A stretch of 64,000 nt of DNA from Notoacmeibacter sp. MSK16QG-6 (GTDB lineage: Bacteria; Pseudomonadota; Alphaproteobacteria; Rhizobiales; Rhizobiaceae): positions 558,001-622,000 of the forward strand of contig NZ_JAMYXM010000002.1 in the NCBI RefSeq assembly GCF_024158145.1. Direction: 5' to 3'. The stretch's first letter is position 1. Every line of letters begins with the position of its first letter. Position numbers and translations under genes: made by a program. The notes below the pieces were generated by a model, which was not told the origin of the DNA, did not search any database, and saw nothing but the letters and a program-made list of their open reading frames with translations. Below are positions 1-9,034 of the stretch, piece after piece.

Positions 1-99
1 AACACGAAGGTCACCAGCATTGGCGGGGGCGGATACGCCGGCGACGGTACCGAGTGCGATCAGGGCGGACAGGACGGCGGTGCGAATGGACTTGAACAT
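1..99 (-). CDS. Exported protein, N-terminal fragment
   Basis: These are the first 33 codons of a leftward gene that runs off the left edge of the window. The ATG lies at 97-99 on the complement and is preceded by AAGGAG seven bases upstream. The N-terminus reads as a Sec signal peptide: a basic start (MFKSIRT), a hydrophobic Ala/Leu/Val stretch, and an Ala-rich cleavage region (APANAGD) near residue 28. The product is therefore exported. Nothing more can be said of its function from 33 residues. Confidence 0.7.
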   Translation of the reverse strand, partial: MFKSIRTAVLSALIALGTVAGVSAPANAGDLRV

Positions 100-194
100 G
101 GTTCGTCTCCTTGGTCGGTTTTGCGGCGACATCATCGCCGCCTGTTGCCAACCCTTATGACGACGTTCGGCTGAACCGGTTCGGAACCCCACGT

Positions 195-809
195 TCATTT
201 CGCATTCAGGTCGCGCATCCAGAGCGTCAGGGAGTGATCGGTCTCATTGCTCTGCCCTTTTTCACGCCAGGAAATATGCGCCTTCGGGCCATCGACGCGG
301 CGATATCCACGCCCGCGCCAAAACGGTTCCAGCGACCGGGCGTTAACGGGTCGGCGGTGATCGCCAGCCTCACGATCGACGGCGCAAAACATTGCCGAAG
401 AAAAATTCTGCCGGCGAGCTTCGTCTTCGCGCATATCGAAAAACCCGTGGCCGATCCCCGCTCCTCTGTATTTTGGCAGCAGGACGGATTCGCTGAGATA
501 AAAGATGCTCTTCGGGTCGAGCCCAAGCTGGCGGATCGGCTCCGCCACATCGTCCATATGTTGGAGTAGCGGAGCCGCCGTCGCCGCGCCGATCAGTGTA
601 TCGCCATCGAAGGCTGCGGCTACAAAGGCGCCATCACCATCAATGAAATTGCCGAGATAACGCGCTTCGTAAGCCTCGTCACCATCGTACAGATAGGGCC
701 AGTCCCCAAAAACCGAAATGCGCAGCCTTGCAAGGCCGGTTAGCAAGGAGCGGGCCTCCTCGCCTCGATAGGCTGCCAGTCGAACGGTGCCGCCGGTCGG
801 CTCAGCCAC
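195..809 (-). CDS. GNAT-family N-acetyltransferase
   Basis: A 204-residue protein with the GNAT fold, which transfers an acetyl group from acetyl-CoA to an amine. The pyrophosphate-binding motif A is visible at about residues 108-121 as a beta strand followed by YRGAGIG, matching the R/Q-x-x-G-x-G/A rule. An aromatic-rich N-terminal part (FGDWPYLY) and the late FWRGRGYRR segment are usual for cytoplasmic GNAT enzymes of unknown substrate. Its start overlaps the end of the upstream NTF2-like gene by 8 bases, so the two are probably cotranscribed. The substrate cannot be inferred. Confidence 0.85.
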   Translation of the reverse strand: MAEPTGGTVRLAAYRGEEARSLLTGLARLRISVFGDWPYLYDGDEAYEARYLGNFIDGDGAFVAAAFDGDTLIGAATAAPLLQHMDDVAEPIRQLGLDPKSIFYLSESVLLPKYRGAGIGHGFFDMREDEARRQNFSSAMFCAVDREAGDHRRPVNARSLEPFWRGRGYRRVDGPKAHISWREKGQSNETDHSLTLWMRDLNAK

Positions 810-1215
810 CTTCGACCTGCCGTTGCCAGTCGGCCATATTATAATAAGTCGTCACACGGCTGATCGCGCCACTATCGAGTTCGAAGAAAATTCCAGCCCG
901 AAGCGAATAGGACTGATCGCTTGCATCCGGCTGCCCCGGCGCCGTGGCGATGTACCGACCGCGGACCGTCACTTCCGCGGCGCCCCGGCGGCCACTTTCA
1001 TCGGTCATCACGACCACATCGCCAAGCTGCTCATCGTAGTAACGGCTATTCTCCACCAGAAAACGGTGGAACGCCTCACGACCGATCTGCCGATCGCCCT
1101 GATTGATGTCGTGGGCCACATCCTCTCCGACGAGCGCCGTCATGCCATCCCAGTCGGAGGCATTGAAGCGGTTCAGATAATTATCGATCAATTGACGCGT
1201 TTGTTCGGCGCTCAT
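802..1215 (-). CDS. NTF2-like / SnoaL-type protein
   Basis: A 137-residue protein with the layout of the NTF2-like superfamily (ketosteroid isomerase, SnoaL and relatives). The N-terminal helix ends in NYLNRFNASDWDGM, followed by the HDINQGDRQIGREAF segment, which is the family's usual H-x-x-N-x-G cap, and by alternating beta strands to the end. These small alpha+beta cones bind hydrophobic ligands or act as isomerases. It is the first gene of a two-gene unit with the GNAT gene, overlapping it by 8 bases. The ligand is unknown. Confidence 0.8.
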   Translation of the reverse strand: MSAEQTRQLIDNYLNRFNASDWDGMTALVGEDVAHDINQGDRQIGREAFHRFLVENSRYYDEQLGDVVVMTDESGRRGAAEVTVRGRYIATAPGQPDASDQSYSLRAGIFFELDSGAISRVTTYYNMADWQRQVEGG

Positions 1216-1283
1216 CGCTTAACTCTCCCCTATGATCGTCGTGCCCGCCAGAAGGTGCGGCGGCTAGGCCGGGTTTCAAGAGC

Positions 1284-1742
1284 TTACGGCTCATCGTCCA
1301 GCACATACGGAAAGTAGTCTTCCGGCTCACCCAATTCCGTTTCGGAGATTTTCACCCGGCCGCGCATGCTCTCGCCCCTGTCGTGTATCCGCTCCCGGTC
1401 GCCACAGACCAGATGATGCCAAAACGGCAAGGGTTTTCCCTCGGCAACGAGGCGATAAGCGCAGCTCGACGGCAACCACGGCAGTGTCCGAACTTTTTGA
1501 GGCGTGAGATCGACGCAATCTGGCACACGTGACAGACGATTTTTATAGTCGGCGCAGCGGCAGGTCTCAGCGTCGAACAATCGGCAGCCCACGCTTGTCC
1601 AATAAATGTCGCCGCTATCCTCGTCTTCCAGCTTGGCAAGACAGCATTTCCCGCACCCGTCGCAGAGACTTTCCCACTCATCTTCGGACAGTTCTTCAAG
1701 GGATTTGGCAACCCAGAAGGGGGAGGAGTTTTCATCGGTCAT
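1284..1742 (-). CDS. YcgN-family cysteine-cluster protein
   Basis: A 152-residue protein of the YcgN / UPF0260 family. It carries the family's cysteine cluster CDGCGKCC at residues 27-34, with further cysteines in [13 protein letters not shown] and VPDC and the conserved LPSSCAYRL and HHLVCGD segments. The cysteines suggest binding of zinc or an iron-sulfur cluster; the biological role of the family is not known. The ATG at 1742 was chosen because it follows an AAGGCG ribosome-binding site and begins where family members begin. The reading frame continues upstream to 2645 but that part is antisense to the OmpA-like gene. Confidence 0.88.
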   Translation of the reverse strand: MTDENSSPFWVAKSLEELSEDEWESLCDGCGKCCLAKLEDEDSGDIYWTSVGCRLFDAETCRCADYKNRLSRVPDCVDLTPQKVRTLPWLPSSCAYRLVAEGKPLPFWHHLVCGDRERIHDRGESMRGRVKISETELGEPEDYFPYVLDDEP

Positions 1743-1907
1743 GTTGTATCGCCTTGTCGTGGCGCATGGCGCTGGCGTCAAGACCGGCTTTGTCCTGAAA
1801 GAACACGGTAAAACCATGAAGAAGATGGAACAACGCCATAATCGGCGCGTTTGCTGTGGTTGAAGGGTTCGATGGGCGTCAGCCCGTAGCTTGTTGGGGA
1901 GAATTCC

Positions 1908-3869
1908 TTGAAGAATAATAGATTGAACTTGGTGGCGAGCACGGCGTTGAGCCTTGTCGTCGCCCACACCGCTTTTGCAAAACCATCGACCGCACCAACC
2001 GATAGCACCGCTGACCGGGCCGCAACGTTGATTCTGGCGCAAGCGGATGGATGCGCCGAAGGACAGGCCCCAATCGGAGAAGGCGGTGCCTGCGTCGATG
2101 TCGAGGTTGTGCCCGCACCCGAAGAAGAACAGGTCGTAGAGGAACCCGCTGCTCCGGTTGAAGAGCAGCCGGAAGAACCAGTGGACACGCCGGCGGAGGA
2201 ACCGGCTGTCGAGGAACCAGCCGCCGAAGAGCCCCCGGCAGTTGAAGAACCCGCAGTAGTAGAAGAAGCGCCTGCCGTCGAAGAGCCGGCAGCAGAAACG
2301 CAGGCCGCCGAGGAAGAAATGCCGCCGGCTGACGAGATACCCGTCCCGGAAGAGGCCCCGGCACAGCAGGACAATACGGCTGAAGAGGAACCTGCCGAGG
2401 AACCGGCTGCCGCAGAGCCGGCCGCTGAGGTCGAGACACAGACAGAGACCGAAGTTCAGGCTGAGACACCGAATACGGAAGCCACAGCAGAAACCGAGGC
2501 TGAAGCGGCAACGACCGCTGAAGAACCGGCCACTGCCGAACAGTCTGAGCCGGAACAGCCGGCTGAAGGCGAAGCAATCGAACAGCAAGCTGCAGATGAA
2601 GAACCTGCTGCTCAGCAGGCGACAACGCCCGTTGCCGAGGAACAAGCTCCCGTCCCAATGGATGGCGAAGAGGCTTCGCTGACAGATAGCGGCAAGGAGG
2701 ACGGTGTCACCGCCGAAGAGGAAGCTGAAGCGGCTTCAACGGGTGAAGCACCCGCCGCGGCGGCTGCAACCTCCGAAAAGCCGGCGCCAGTCATCGTTAC
2801 AGAAGAATCGGTGCCGGAAAGCGATGCAGCCGCGCAAGCGGCAGTCGCTCCTCAGGAGATCGAGCCTGTCAAGGCTGAAGAAGGTCAGGAAATCACCGGC
2901 GCCGCTGCGGCGCGTGTCGTGTCGCGGCGTCCCCAGGAGCGCGAAGGCTCACGTGTTGTGGGACGGTTTGGAGATCGTGAGATCGTCCAGCTTGCGACCG
3001 GGGCGCTTGTCGTCGCTACGGTGGCGGCTCTTGCTGCAAACGCCAGCAATAACGACGATGGCGACCGGCGCGAATACGTACCGCGCTATCGTCGTAACGC
3101 CGAGCGTGTAACGGTGGAGGAGCTGCGCGGCGGACGTTATCGCGAGACTGTGGAGCGTCCGAACGGCGTTGTTCTTGTCACCGTCTATAATGAATATGGC
3201 GAGGTTCTTCGCAGAACACGCGTCACACCCGATGGCAATGAACGGACGCTTGTTTACGTGCCGCGTGATCGCTGGGACGATTTGCGCGACCCGTATTACG
3301 ATCCGGGCGACGATCTACCGCCGCTGGTTGTCCGCATTCCCCGCGATGAGTACATATTCGACGTTGTCGAACCGGTATCTGAGGATCGTTATTACGACTT
3401 CCTGGCCCAGCCGCCGGTTGAGACGGTCGAGCGTCTTTACTCGGTCGACGAAGTTCGCCGCAGCGCCCGTATCCGGGATAAGGTTCGCCGCATCGATCTT
3501 GGGACGGTCAACTTCGAGTTCGGCAAGGCATCGATCAACGATTCCGAAATCGATGAATTGCAGTCGCTCGCCGAAGCAATGGAGCGCCTGCTCGAACGCA
3601 ATCCAGCGGAAACATTCCTGATCGAAGGCCATACCGATGCCGTCGGGTCCGATGCCGCCAATCTGGCTCTCTCGGACGCGCGTGCAGAAAGCGTGGCATC
3701 GGCGCTATCGAATGTCTTTGGCATTCCGCCGGAAAATCTGGAAACACAGGGCTATGGCGAACGGTACCTGAAAATTCGTACCGAAGAACCGGCCCGGGAA
3801 AACCGCCGTGTTTCCGTTCGCCGGATCACCGCGCTTGTCTCACCCGAGAACGTCGCAAGCGCGCAATAG
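1908..3869 (+). CDS. OmpA-family protein with acidic Pro/Glu/Ala-rich region
   Basis: A 653-residue envelope protein. It starts with a TTG preceded by GGGGAG and a clear signal peptide ([24 protein letters not shown]). Residues from about 50 to 330 are very rich in Glu, Pro and Ala, with repeated EEPA/VEEP units, and should be extended and strongly acidic. A middle part ([23 protein letters not shown]) could be a short hydrophobic anchor. The C-terminus is an OmpA/MotB-type peptidoglycan-binding domain: FEFGKASI, then [21 protein letters not shown], then the NRRVSVRRI end motif. It probably ties the outer layers to peptidoglycan. A terminator follows at 3912. Confidence 0.9.
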   Translation: MKNNRLNLVASTALSLVVAHTAFAKPSTAPTDSTADRAATLILAQADGCAEGQAPIGEGGACVDVEVVPAPEEEQVVEEPAAPVEEQPEEPVDTPAEEPAVEEPAAEEPPAVEEPAVVEEAPAVEEPAAETQAAEEEMPPADEIPVPEEAPAQQDNTAEEEPAEEPAAAEPAAEVETQTETEVQAETPNTEATAETEAEAATTAEEPATAEQSEPEQPAEGEAIEQQAADEEPAAQQATTPVAEEQAPVPMDGEEASLTDSGKEDGVTAEEEAEAASTGEAPAAAAATSEKPAPVIVTEESVPESDAAAQAAVAPQEIEPVKAEEGQEITGAAAARVVSRRPQEREGSRVVGRFGDREIVQLATGALVVATVAALAANASNNDDGDRREYVPRYRRNAERVTVEELRGGRYRETVERPNGVVLVTVYNEYGEVLRRTRVTPDGNERTLVYVPRDRWDDLRDPYYDPGDDLPPLVVRIPRDEYIFDVVEPVSEDRYYDFLAQPPVETVERLYSVDEVRRSARIRDKVRRIDLGTVNFEFGKASINDSEIDELQSLAEAMERLLERNPAETFLIEGHTDAVGSDAANLALSDARAESVASALSNVFGIPPENLETQGYGERYLKIRTEEPARENRRVSVRRITALVSPENVASAQ

Positions 3870-3911
3870 CAAGGAATGATCCGGAAAATACCGGGTCTAC
3901 AAAAGATAAAG

Positions 3912-3950
3912 CGGCCAGCCGGAACCAACATCTCCGGCTGGCCGTTCCTT
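3912..3950 (+). terminator. Rho-independent terminator after the OmpA-like gene
   Basis: A perfect 12-bp inverted repeat, CGGCCAGCCGGA at 3912-3923 and TCCGGCTGGCCG at 3933-3944, with a 9-base loop and followed by TTCCTTCT. It lies 43 bases after the stop codon of the OmpA-like gene. Confidence 0.85.
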
Positions 3951-3982
3951 CTCCAACGAGCAGATTGGTGAAGGGGAAACAT

Positions 3983-4249
3983 ATGCTGGACCATCAGGAC
4001 ATCGACCCGGCAATCGAGCCCCCCGCTGATATGACCGAAAATAAAATTTCCCCGAATGTTTCGGATCGAGGATCGCTCTGGTTTCTGGCAGGCGTTCTCT
4101 CGGTCGTCCTCGTTTTCGGAGCTCTATGGTTTATCGGCGTCGTCAACCCGGCCCTCGAAGGCCAGAGGATGGCGGCTTCGTCATACGACGTCGCGCCCGC
4201 GCCTACTGCCATAGATAGACAGATTGAATCGGCGACCCCGTCCGATTGA
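3983..4249 (+). CDS. Small single-pass membrane protein
   Basis: An 88-residue protein of unknown function. The ATG at 3983 follows GAAGGGGAAAC, a good ribosome-binding site; earlier GTG/TTG codons in frame overlap that site and are less likely. One transmembrane helix (about residues 33-54, WFLAGVLSVVLVFGALWFIG) separates a short acidic cytoplasmic N-terminus from a Pro/Ala-rich tail. No family was recognised. It stands alone between a terminator and a convergent gene. Confidence 0.7.
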   Translation: MLDHQDIDPAIEPPADMTENKISPNVSDRGSLWFLAGVLSVVLVFGALWFIGVVNPALEGQRMAASSYDVAPAPTAIDRQIESATPSD

Positions 4250-4274
4250 CGCCCCACTGTTTTCAGATCTCAGT

Positions 4275-4703
4275 TTAGCGATCTGGCTGGAAATGGCAGA
4301 CGATCTTGCGTCGATGGGGCCGGTCACGATGCTCAAAAAGATAAATCCCCTGCCACGTCCCTAAGAGCATCTTTCCGTTTTCCACGGGGATCGATAGCGA
4401 CACTGCAGTGAGCGCTGATTTGATATGCGCTGGCATATCATCAGGCCCTTCAGCACGGTGCTTGATCCACCCCATTCGAGGATCGTCCGAAGGTGGCGCG
4501 AGCCGGCTGAAGAACGCCTTCAAATCGCGCACTACGTCAGGGTCGGCATTCTCCTGAATAATCAACGAGCAGGAAGTATGCCGCACGAAGACGGTAAGCA
4601 GCCCATCGGTCGGGTCCATCGCCTGCAGAGCTTCTGCGATGACATCCGTAATTTCGTACAGTCCCTGACCATTGGTTTCCGCATTAAATTGTCTGATCGA
4701 CAT
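4275..4703 (-). CDS. YjbQ family protein (UPF0047)
   Basis: A 142-residue member of the YjbQ / UPF0047 family, a compact trimeric beta-barrel. Family features are LLTVFVRHTSCSLIIQENADP, the aspartate-rich APPSDDPRMGWIKHRAEGPDDMPAHIKSALT region split over the middle, and the end motif GTWQGIYLFEHRDRPHRR. Conserved His and Asp residues form a metal-binding pocket; some members can make thiamine phosphate in vivo. The ATG at 4703 is chosen because it matches the usual family start; the frame extends 19 codons further upstream. Confidence 0.88.
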   Translation of the reverse strand: MSIRQFNAETNGQGLYEITDVIAEALQAMDPTDGLLTVFVRHTSCSLIIQENADPDVVRDLKAFFSRLAPPSDDPRMGWIKHRAEGPDDMPAHIKSALTAVSLSIPVENGKMLLGTWQGIYLFEHRDRPHRRKIVCHFQPDR

Positions 4704-4845
4704 AATCTCACGGCCTCTTTCCTCTGACACAATTTGCCGTCTGTTGATCGAGATCAACACGGCGACTTCGTAGTGTCCCTAGCGTCCTTTTCAGACTTTC
4801 CGGAAGGGTGAGACTCCCTTCGCCTAGCGTTAAATAGGGATATCG

Positions 4846-5178
4846 ATGCCAAACCAAGCCGCAGCTGCAGCAGCCGAAACGATCCTGCGCAATCGCAAGC
4901 GCGAACTAGAGGCTCGTCTTTCTGACATTGATGCGGCATTTAGCCAGCCGGCGCCTGCCGATAGTGAGGAAGCGGCAATAGAAGCGGAAGACGATGAAGT
5001 TCAGATCGAACTGGGCGTCACCGGCGAGACTGAGCTGAAAGCGATCGACGCCGCGCTGCACAGGATCGAGATCGGCATCTACGGCACCTGCCTCCACTGC
5101 GAAAACCCGATCGATAAGAAGCGCCTGGAGCTTATCCCCTGGACGCCATTCTGCCGTAGTTGCGCCCAGACACTTTAG
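4846..5178 (+). CDS. TraR/DksA-type C4 zinc-finger protein
   Basis: A 110-residue DksA/TraR-type protein. The C-terminal zinc finger has Cys82, Cys85, Cys103 and Cys106 (TCLHC, then FCRSC), and the N-terminal half is an acidic helical region (ESEEAAIEAEDDE type) that would form the coiled coil reaching into the RNA polymerase secondary channel. It is shorter than full DksA (about 150 residues) and its coiled-coil tip lacks the D-x-x-D-x-A motif, so it may be one of the non-canonical short DksA relatives common in Alphaproteobacteria. AGGGATATCG precedes the ATG. Confidence 0.85.
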   Translation: MPNQAAAAAAETILRNRKRELEARLSDIDAAFSQPAPADSEEAAIEAEDDEVQIELGVTGETELKAIDAALHRIEIGIYGTCLHCENPIDKKRLELIPWTPFCRSCAQTL

Positions 5179-5193
5179 TGGCAACGGCCATAG

Positions 5194-6114
5194 TCACTCA
5201 TCCTGGCCCTCGGCGTTTTCGGCATTGGCGCCGCGTATGAGAGGCAGCGGCTCCTTGAAGGTGAGCGTACGGTAGGGGAATGGGATCTCGATGCCCGCAG
5301 TATCGAGCGCCCGCTTGACCGAAGCAATCACTTCATCACGGCTTTTGCGTTCATCCACCGGCTTGGACCCGGTCCACCATGTGACCTCGAAATTGATCGA
5401 GGAGTCCGCAAATTCCTGCGCGAAAATCTGGATTGGCCGGGCGGCATTGCGCACCACAGTTTCGCAACCTTCGACGGCCTTGCGTATTACCGAACGCGCT
5501 TCATCCACATCCTCGCCATAGGCAACGCCGGCAATAATCGTGATGCGCCGAAGCTCCAGATCGGTGACGATGCGAAGCGGATTGGTGAACAGCATCGCAT
5601 TGGGTACGATGATGAGCTGGCCGTCAGTCCGACGGATATGCGTTTCTCGCACGGAAATCCGTTCCACGCGCCCTTCGATGCCTTCGCATTCGATGAAATC
5701 GCCCGTGCGCATTTCTTTTCTGAAAAGAATGATGATCCCGGCGAGGAAGTTCTCGAAAATGTCTTTGAATGCAAAGCCAATGGCGACCGTGCCGATGCCA
5801 AGACCCGCGAGCATCGAAGCGGGCGTAAGCGATGGAAACATCACGACAGCGGCGATCATGAAGCCTAGCACCCAGATCGCAATGCCTAGCAGCATGACGA
5901 AAAGTTCTTGCAGACTTGGGCGTAGACCTGTGCGTTTCAGACCCCGTTTCAAGAGCCAGCGCGCGCCATGCGCAAGAAGCGCCGTTACGACGATGACGAG
6001 AAGGGCCACCAGAATCTGAGGCAGCATGGTCACGGCCGCGCGAGCCATACCCGTCAATTGTTCCTGTAGAATATTTACCGGTTCGATATCGATGGCCTGG
6101 ATTGCGGTTTCCAC
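5194..6114 (-). CDS. MscS-family mechanosensitive ion channel
   Basis: A 306-residue small-conductance mechanosensitive channel. Three transmembrane segments are predicted near residues 28-48, 72-92 and 101-131; the last contains the glycine/alanine-rich pore helix (GLGIGTVAIGFAFKDIFENF). The cytoplasmic beta domain begins at RKEMRTGDFIECEGIEGRVERI, with the family motif VPNAMLFTNPLRI. It should open under membrane tension and release solutes during osmotic downshift. The start is a GTG with AGGA upstream. It is convergent with the DksA-like gene. Confidence 0.93.
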   Translation of the reverse strand: METAIQAIDIEPVNILQEQLTGMARAAVTMLPQILVALLVIVVTALLAHGARWLLKRGLKRTGLRPSLQELFVMLLGIAIWVLGFMIAAVVMFPSLTPASMLAGLGIGTVAIGFAFKDIFENFLAGIIILFRKEMRTGDFIECEGIEGRVERISVRETHIRRTDGQLIIVPNAMLFTNPLRIVTDLELRRITIIAGVAYGEDVDEARSVIRKAVEGCETVVRNAARPIQIFAQEFADSSINFEVTWWTGSKPVDERKSRDEVIASVKRALDTAGIEIPFPYRTLTFKEPLPLIRGANAENAEGQDE

Positions 6115-6202
6115 GGTCGCTCAATTCCTACACACTCGCCGCAATTCATATGGCGGGCAGAAAGCGCTCTTCAAGAAACAATAAAGCAGAAGGTGGTGGT
6201 CG

Positions 6203-6627
6203 ATGAGCAAGCCAAATCCGGACGACCGGCTAGCGGGTGGCTGCCATTGCGGCCGTGTGCGTTTCCAGGTTCGACTGAAGGGTGGCTGGAGGAGGCAAGG
6301 CGCTGCAATTGCTCTTATTGCGCCATGAGGGGCGCCGTGGCGCTGACCGCCAGACTAAACGATTTCACCATAGTGGAAGGTCTGGATGAGTTGACGCTGT
6401 ACGCTTTCAACACGAAGTCGGCACAACATTATTTCTGCAGCCATTGCGGCATCTACACTCATCACCAGCGCCGGTCGAACCCGGATGAGTTCGGCATCAA
6501 TGCTGCGTGCCTCGACGGGGTCAGCCCATTCGATTTCGAGGCCGTCCCTGTCCATGATGGCCAGCACCACACGAAGGATGGCGGGTCCGACGAGATTATC
6601 GGCATTCTACGACTGCATAAAAACTAG
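6203..6627 (+). pseudogene. GFA-family protein gene, frameshifted
   Basis: This encodes a protein of the GFA (glutathione-dependent formaldehyde-activating / CENP-V) family, small zinc-binding enzymes or carriers. The true N-terminus is read from the ATG at 6203 (AGAAGG upstream): MSKPNPDDRLAGGCHCG then VRFQVRLKGG, with the first zinc motif. That frame stops early. The rest of the family sequence (LEEARRCNCSYC, HYFCSHCGIYTHH, INAACLD) continues in the +1 shifted frame to the stop at 6625-6627. The two halves join at about 6286/6287, where a single C seems missing from ggtggCtggag. It is either an inactivated gene or one sequencing error in a G/C-rich stretch. Confidence 0.8.
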
Positions 6628-6660
6628 GGCCGGCGTTTCCGCCGGCCCCTTCGTTCGATC
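6627..6660. terminator. Terminator between the GFA-like gene and rpoD
   Basis: A perfect 9-bp stem, GGGCCGGCG at 6627-6635 and CGCCGGCCC at 6640-6648, with a TTTC loop and a T/C-rich flank. It lies between two convergent genes and can serve the rightward gene and, from the other strand, rpoD. Confidence 0.7.
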
Positions 6661-6671
6661 CAGATCGGTGC

Positions 6672-8714
6672 TCACTGATCCAAGAAGCTGCGCAGCTTGC
6701 GGCTGCGGCTCGGATGTTTGAGCTTCCGCAGCGCTTTCGCTTCGATCTGGCGAATACGTTCGCGCGTTACCGAAAACTGCTGGCCGACCTCTTCCAGTGT
6801 ATGGTCGGTATTCATGCCGATACCGAAGCGCATACGCAGAACACGCTCCTCGCGCGGCGTCAGTGACGCCAGCACGCGGGTAGTCGTCTCGCGAAGATTG
6901 GCCTGAATGGCCGCCTCGATCGGCAGCACGGCGTTCTTGTCCTCGATGAAGTCGCCAAGATGTGAGTCGTCCTCATCGCCGACAGGCGTTTCGAGGCTGA
7001 TCGGCTCCTTGGCGATTTTCAGCACCTTGCGCACCTTATCGAGTGGCATGGCAAGCTTTTCGGCAAGTTCTTCAGGCGTCGGCTCCCGACCGATCTCATG
7101 CAGCATCTGCCGACTGGTACGGACGATCTTGTTGATCGTCTCGATCATGTGAACCGGGATGCGGATTGTGCGGGCCTGGTCGGCAATGGAGCGGGTGATC
7201 GCCTGACGAATCCACCAGGTTGCGTAGGTGGAGAATTTATAGCCGCGGCGATATTCGAATTTGTCGACCGCCTTCATCAGGCCGATATTGCCTTCCTGAA
7301 TGAGATCGAGGAACTGAAGGCCACGATTGGTGTATTTCTTGGCGATGGAGATGACGAGGCGCAGATTGGCTTCGACCATTTCCTTCTTGGCGATCGCGGC
7401 TTCGCGCTCACCCTTCTGGACCTGATTGACGATCCGACGAAATTCGGAAATCGAAATACCGGTTTCCTGCGCGAGAACCTGGATTTCCGTTCGCAGGCGC
7501 TCCGCCTTGCGCTTATCGGCTGCGAATTTGTCCCAGCCTTTACCACCGGCCGTCGTCATGGCTTCGAGCCAGTTGGGGTCCAGTTCGTGGCCGTAATAGT
7601 TCTTCAGAAAATCCTCGCGGGAAACGCCGTGGCTTTCGCCAAGGCGCAGAAGCTGCCCCTCCTGCCGCACCAGACGTTTGTTGATGTCATAGAGTTGCTC
7701 GACCAACGCCTCGATACGAGCATTGTTGAGCGCAAGGCTCTTGACCGACTTGATCACCCGGTCCTTGAGCGCTTTGACCTCTTTCTTTTCGTTGTCGGTC
7801 AGCGCGCCGGATGCCGCCAGACGGTTTTCGACCTGCTGGTCTTGCAATTTACGCAGTTCGGCGTAGCGGGTCGCAATATCGTTCAGCGTGTCCATCACCT
7901 GCGGACGGAGTTCTGCCTCCATGGCGGCAAGGGAGAGATTCTGTTCGTCCTCTTCCTCTTCTTCCTCCTCGGCAACGCCTTCTCCGCCAACATCGGTAAT
8001 GTCGTCGCTGCGCCGCCTGGGCTGGCGCGCCGCCTTTTCCTTGGCTTCACGCTCTTTTTTCTGCTGCTCAATCTCTTCCGGCGTCGGAACGTTGACTTTC
8101 TTCGCCTCAGGGCCGGCATAGGTCGCTTCGAGATCGATGATCTCGCGAAGGAGAATATCGCCCTCGTTCAATTCATCGCGCCAGATGATCAGTGCCTGGA
8201 AAGTCAGGGGGCTCTCGCAGAGACCGGCGATCATTGTCTCGCGCCCAGCCTCGATACGCTTCGCAATGGCGATCTCGCCTTCGCGCGACAGCAGTTCGAC
8301 GGAGCCCATCTCGCGCAGATACATGCGGACAGGGTCGTCGGTACGATCAGACGATGAGCGCGTATTGCCTGTGCTTACGGCTCCGCCAGCGGGCTTTGCG
8401 ACCGCCCTGCCATTCGGTTTGGGCTCGTCGTTTTGCTCGCTATCGTCCTCGGCAGGCGTTTCCTGCTCGTCTTCTTCGCCTTCCTCCACGACCGTGATGC
8501 CCATATCGGACAGCATACTCATCGTGTCTTCGATCTGCTCCGAAGTGACTTCTTCACTCGGCAGGACCGAATTCAACTGATCCATGGTCACATAGCCGCG
8601 CTGCTTGGCGGCCTTGATCATTTTCTTGACGGCGGCATCGGAAAGATCGAGCAGAGGGCCGTCAGGGCCACTATCCCGCTCGGCTTCGACGTCTTCCTTC
8701 GCCTTCGTTGCCAT
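6672..8714 (-). CDS. rpoD: RNA polymerase primary sigma factor RpoD
   Basis: The housekeeping sigma-70 factor (680 residues). Region 1.1 ([23 protein letters not shown]) is followed by an acidic non-conserved region with Glu/Asp runs, then region 1.2 ([11 protein letters not shown]), region 2 ([50 protein letters not shown]) and region 4.2 with the helix-turn-helix [17 protein letters not shown]. The ATG at 8714 is chosen over an upstream in-frame ATG because GGAGAAGC precedes it and family members begin with MATKAKE. Together with dnaG it forms the macromolecular-synthesis gene pair. A CtrA-type site lies about 135 bases upstream. Confidence 0.98.
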   Translation of the reverse strand: MATKAKEDVEAERDSGPDGPLLDLSDAAVKKMIKAAKQRGYVTMDQLNSVLPSEEVTSEQIEDTMSMLSDMGITVVEEGEEDEQETPAEDDSEQNDEPKPNGRAVAKPAGGAVSTGNTRSSSDRTDDPVRMYLREMGSVELLSREGEIAIAKRIEAGRETMIAGLCESPLTFQALIIWRDELNEGDILLREIIDLEATYAGPEAKKVNVPTPEEIEQQKKEREAKEKAARQPRRRSDDITDVGGEGVAEEEEEEEDEQNLSLAAMEAELRPQVMDTLNDIATRYAELRKLQDQQVENRLAASGALTDNEKKEVKALKDRVIKSVKSLALNNARIEALVEQLYDINKRLVRQEGQLLRLGESHGVSREDFLKNYYGHELDPNWLEAMTTAGGKGWDKFAADKRKAERLRTEIQVLAQETGISISEFRRIVNQVQKGEREAAIAKKEMVEANLRLVISIAKKYTNRGLQFLDLIQEGNIGLMKAVDKFEYRRGYKFSTYATWWIRQAITRSIADQARTIRIPVHMIETINKIVRTSRQMLHEIGREPTPEELAEKLAMPLDKVRKVLKIAKEPISLETPVGDEDDSHLGDFIEDKNAVLPIEAAIQANLRETTTRVLASLTPREERVLRMRFGIGMNTDHTLEEVGQQFSVTRERIRQIEAKALRKLKHPSRSRKLRSFLDQ

Positions 8715-9034
8715 ACATGCTTCTCCGGACCTCTGACCATTCCGTAACGAACAGCTAACGAAACAGTTCAATTCTCTGTCTTATCGGCACGTCGCCCGAA
8801 CACGTCACGCGGAACCTAGAGCCGGCCCGGGCTCTAGCAACCCACGATTAACGCGTACTTAACCTTGCTTATCCGCCAAAAGAGACCGCTACGGGAACGT
8901 TGTGAAAACGCCCGGGCAGTCGCGGCAGGACATCGATAGGCTCGCGCCATATCATTCGAAGTCACACAACGCGAATCAAAATTGTTACGTTGGTCATTCG
9001 ATGAACAAGACAAGCCCGTTCGCACACGATAAAC
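8715..9034. other. rpoD upstream region
   Basis: This 320-base gap between dnaG and rpoD has no credible gene. It holds the rpoD leader, an 8-bp inverted repeat (CTAGAGCC at 8816-8823, GGCTCTAG at 8830-8837) with no T-run, and the CtrA-type site at 8848-8863. The repeat could be the end of the dnaG transcript or a leader hairpin. Confidence 0.6.
8848..8863 (+). promoter_or_regulatory. Putative CtrA-binding site upstream of rpoD
   Basis: The sequence TTAACGCGTACTTAAC fits the full CtrA consensus TTAA-N7-TTAAC with no mismatch in the defined positions. It lies 134-149 bases upstream of the rpoD start. CtrA is the essential cell-cycle response regulator of most Alphaproteobacteria. Binding is inferred from the motif alone. 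Confidence 0.5.

Noticed and set aside
1743-2645. Upstream 301-codon extension of the YcgN frame
   Set aside because: It is antisense to the Glu/Pro-rich OmpA-like gene, and a good ribosome-binding site marks the start at 1742.
7098-8357. A rightward open frame of 419 codons antisense to rpoD
   Set aside because: Its sequence is the shadow of the sigma-factor gene and shows no protein family pattern.
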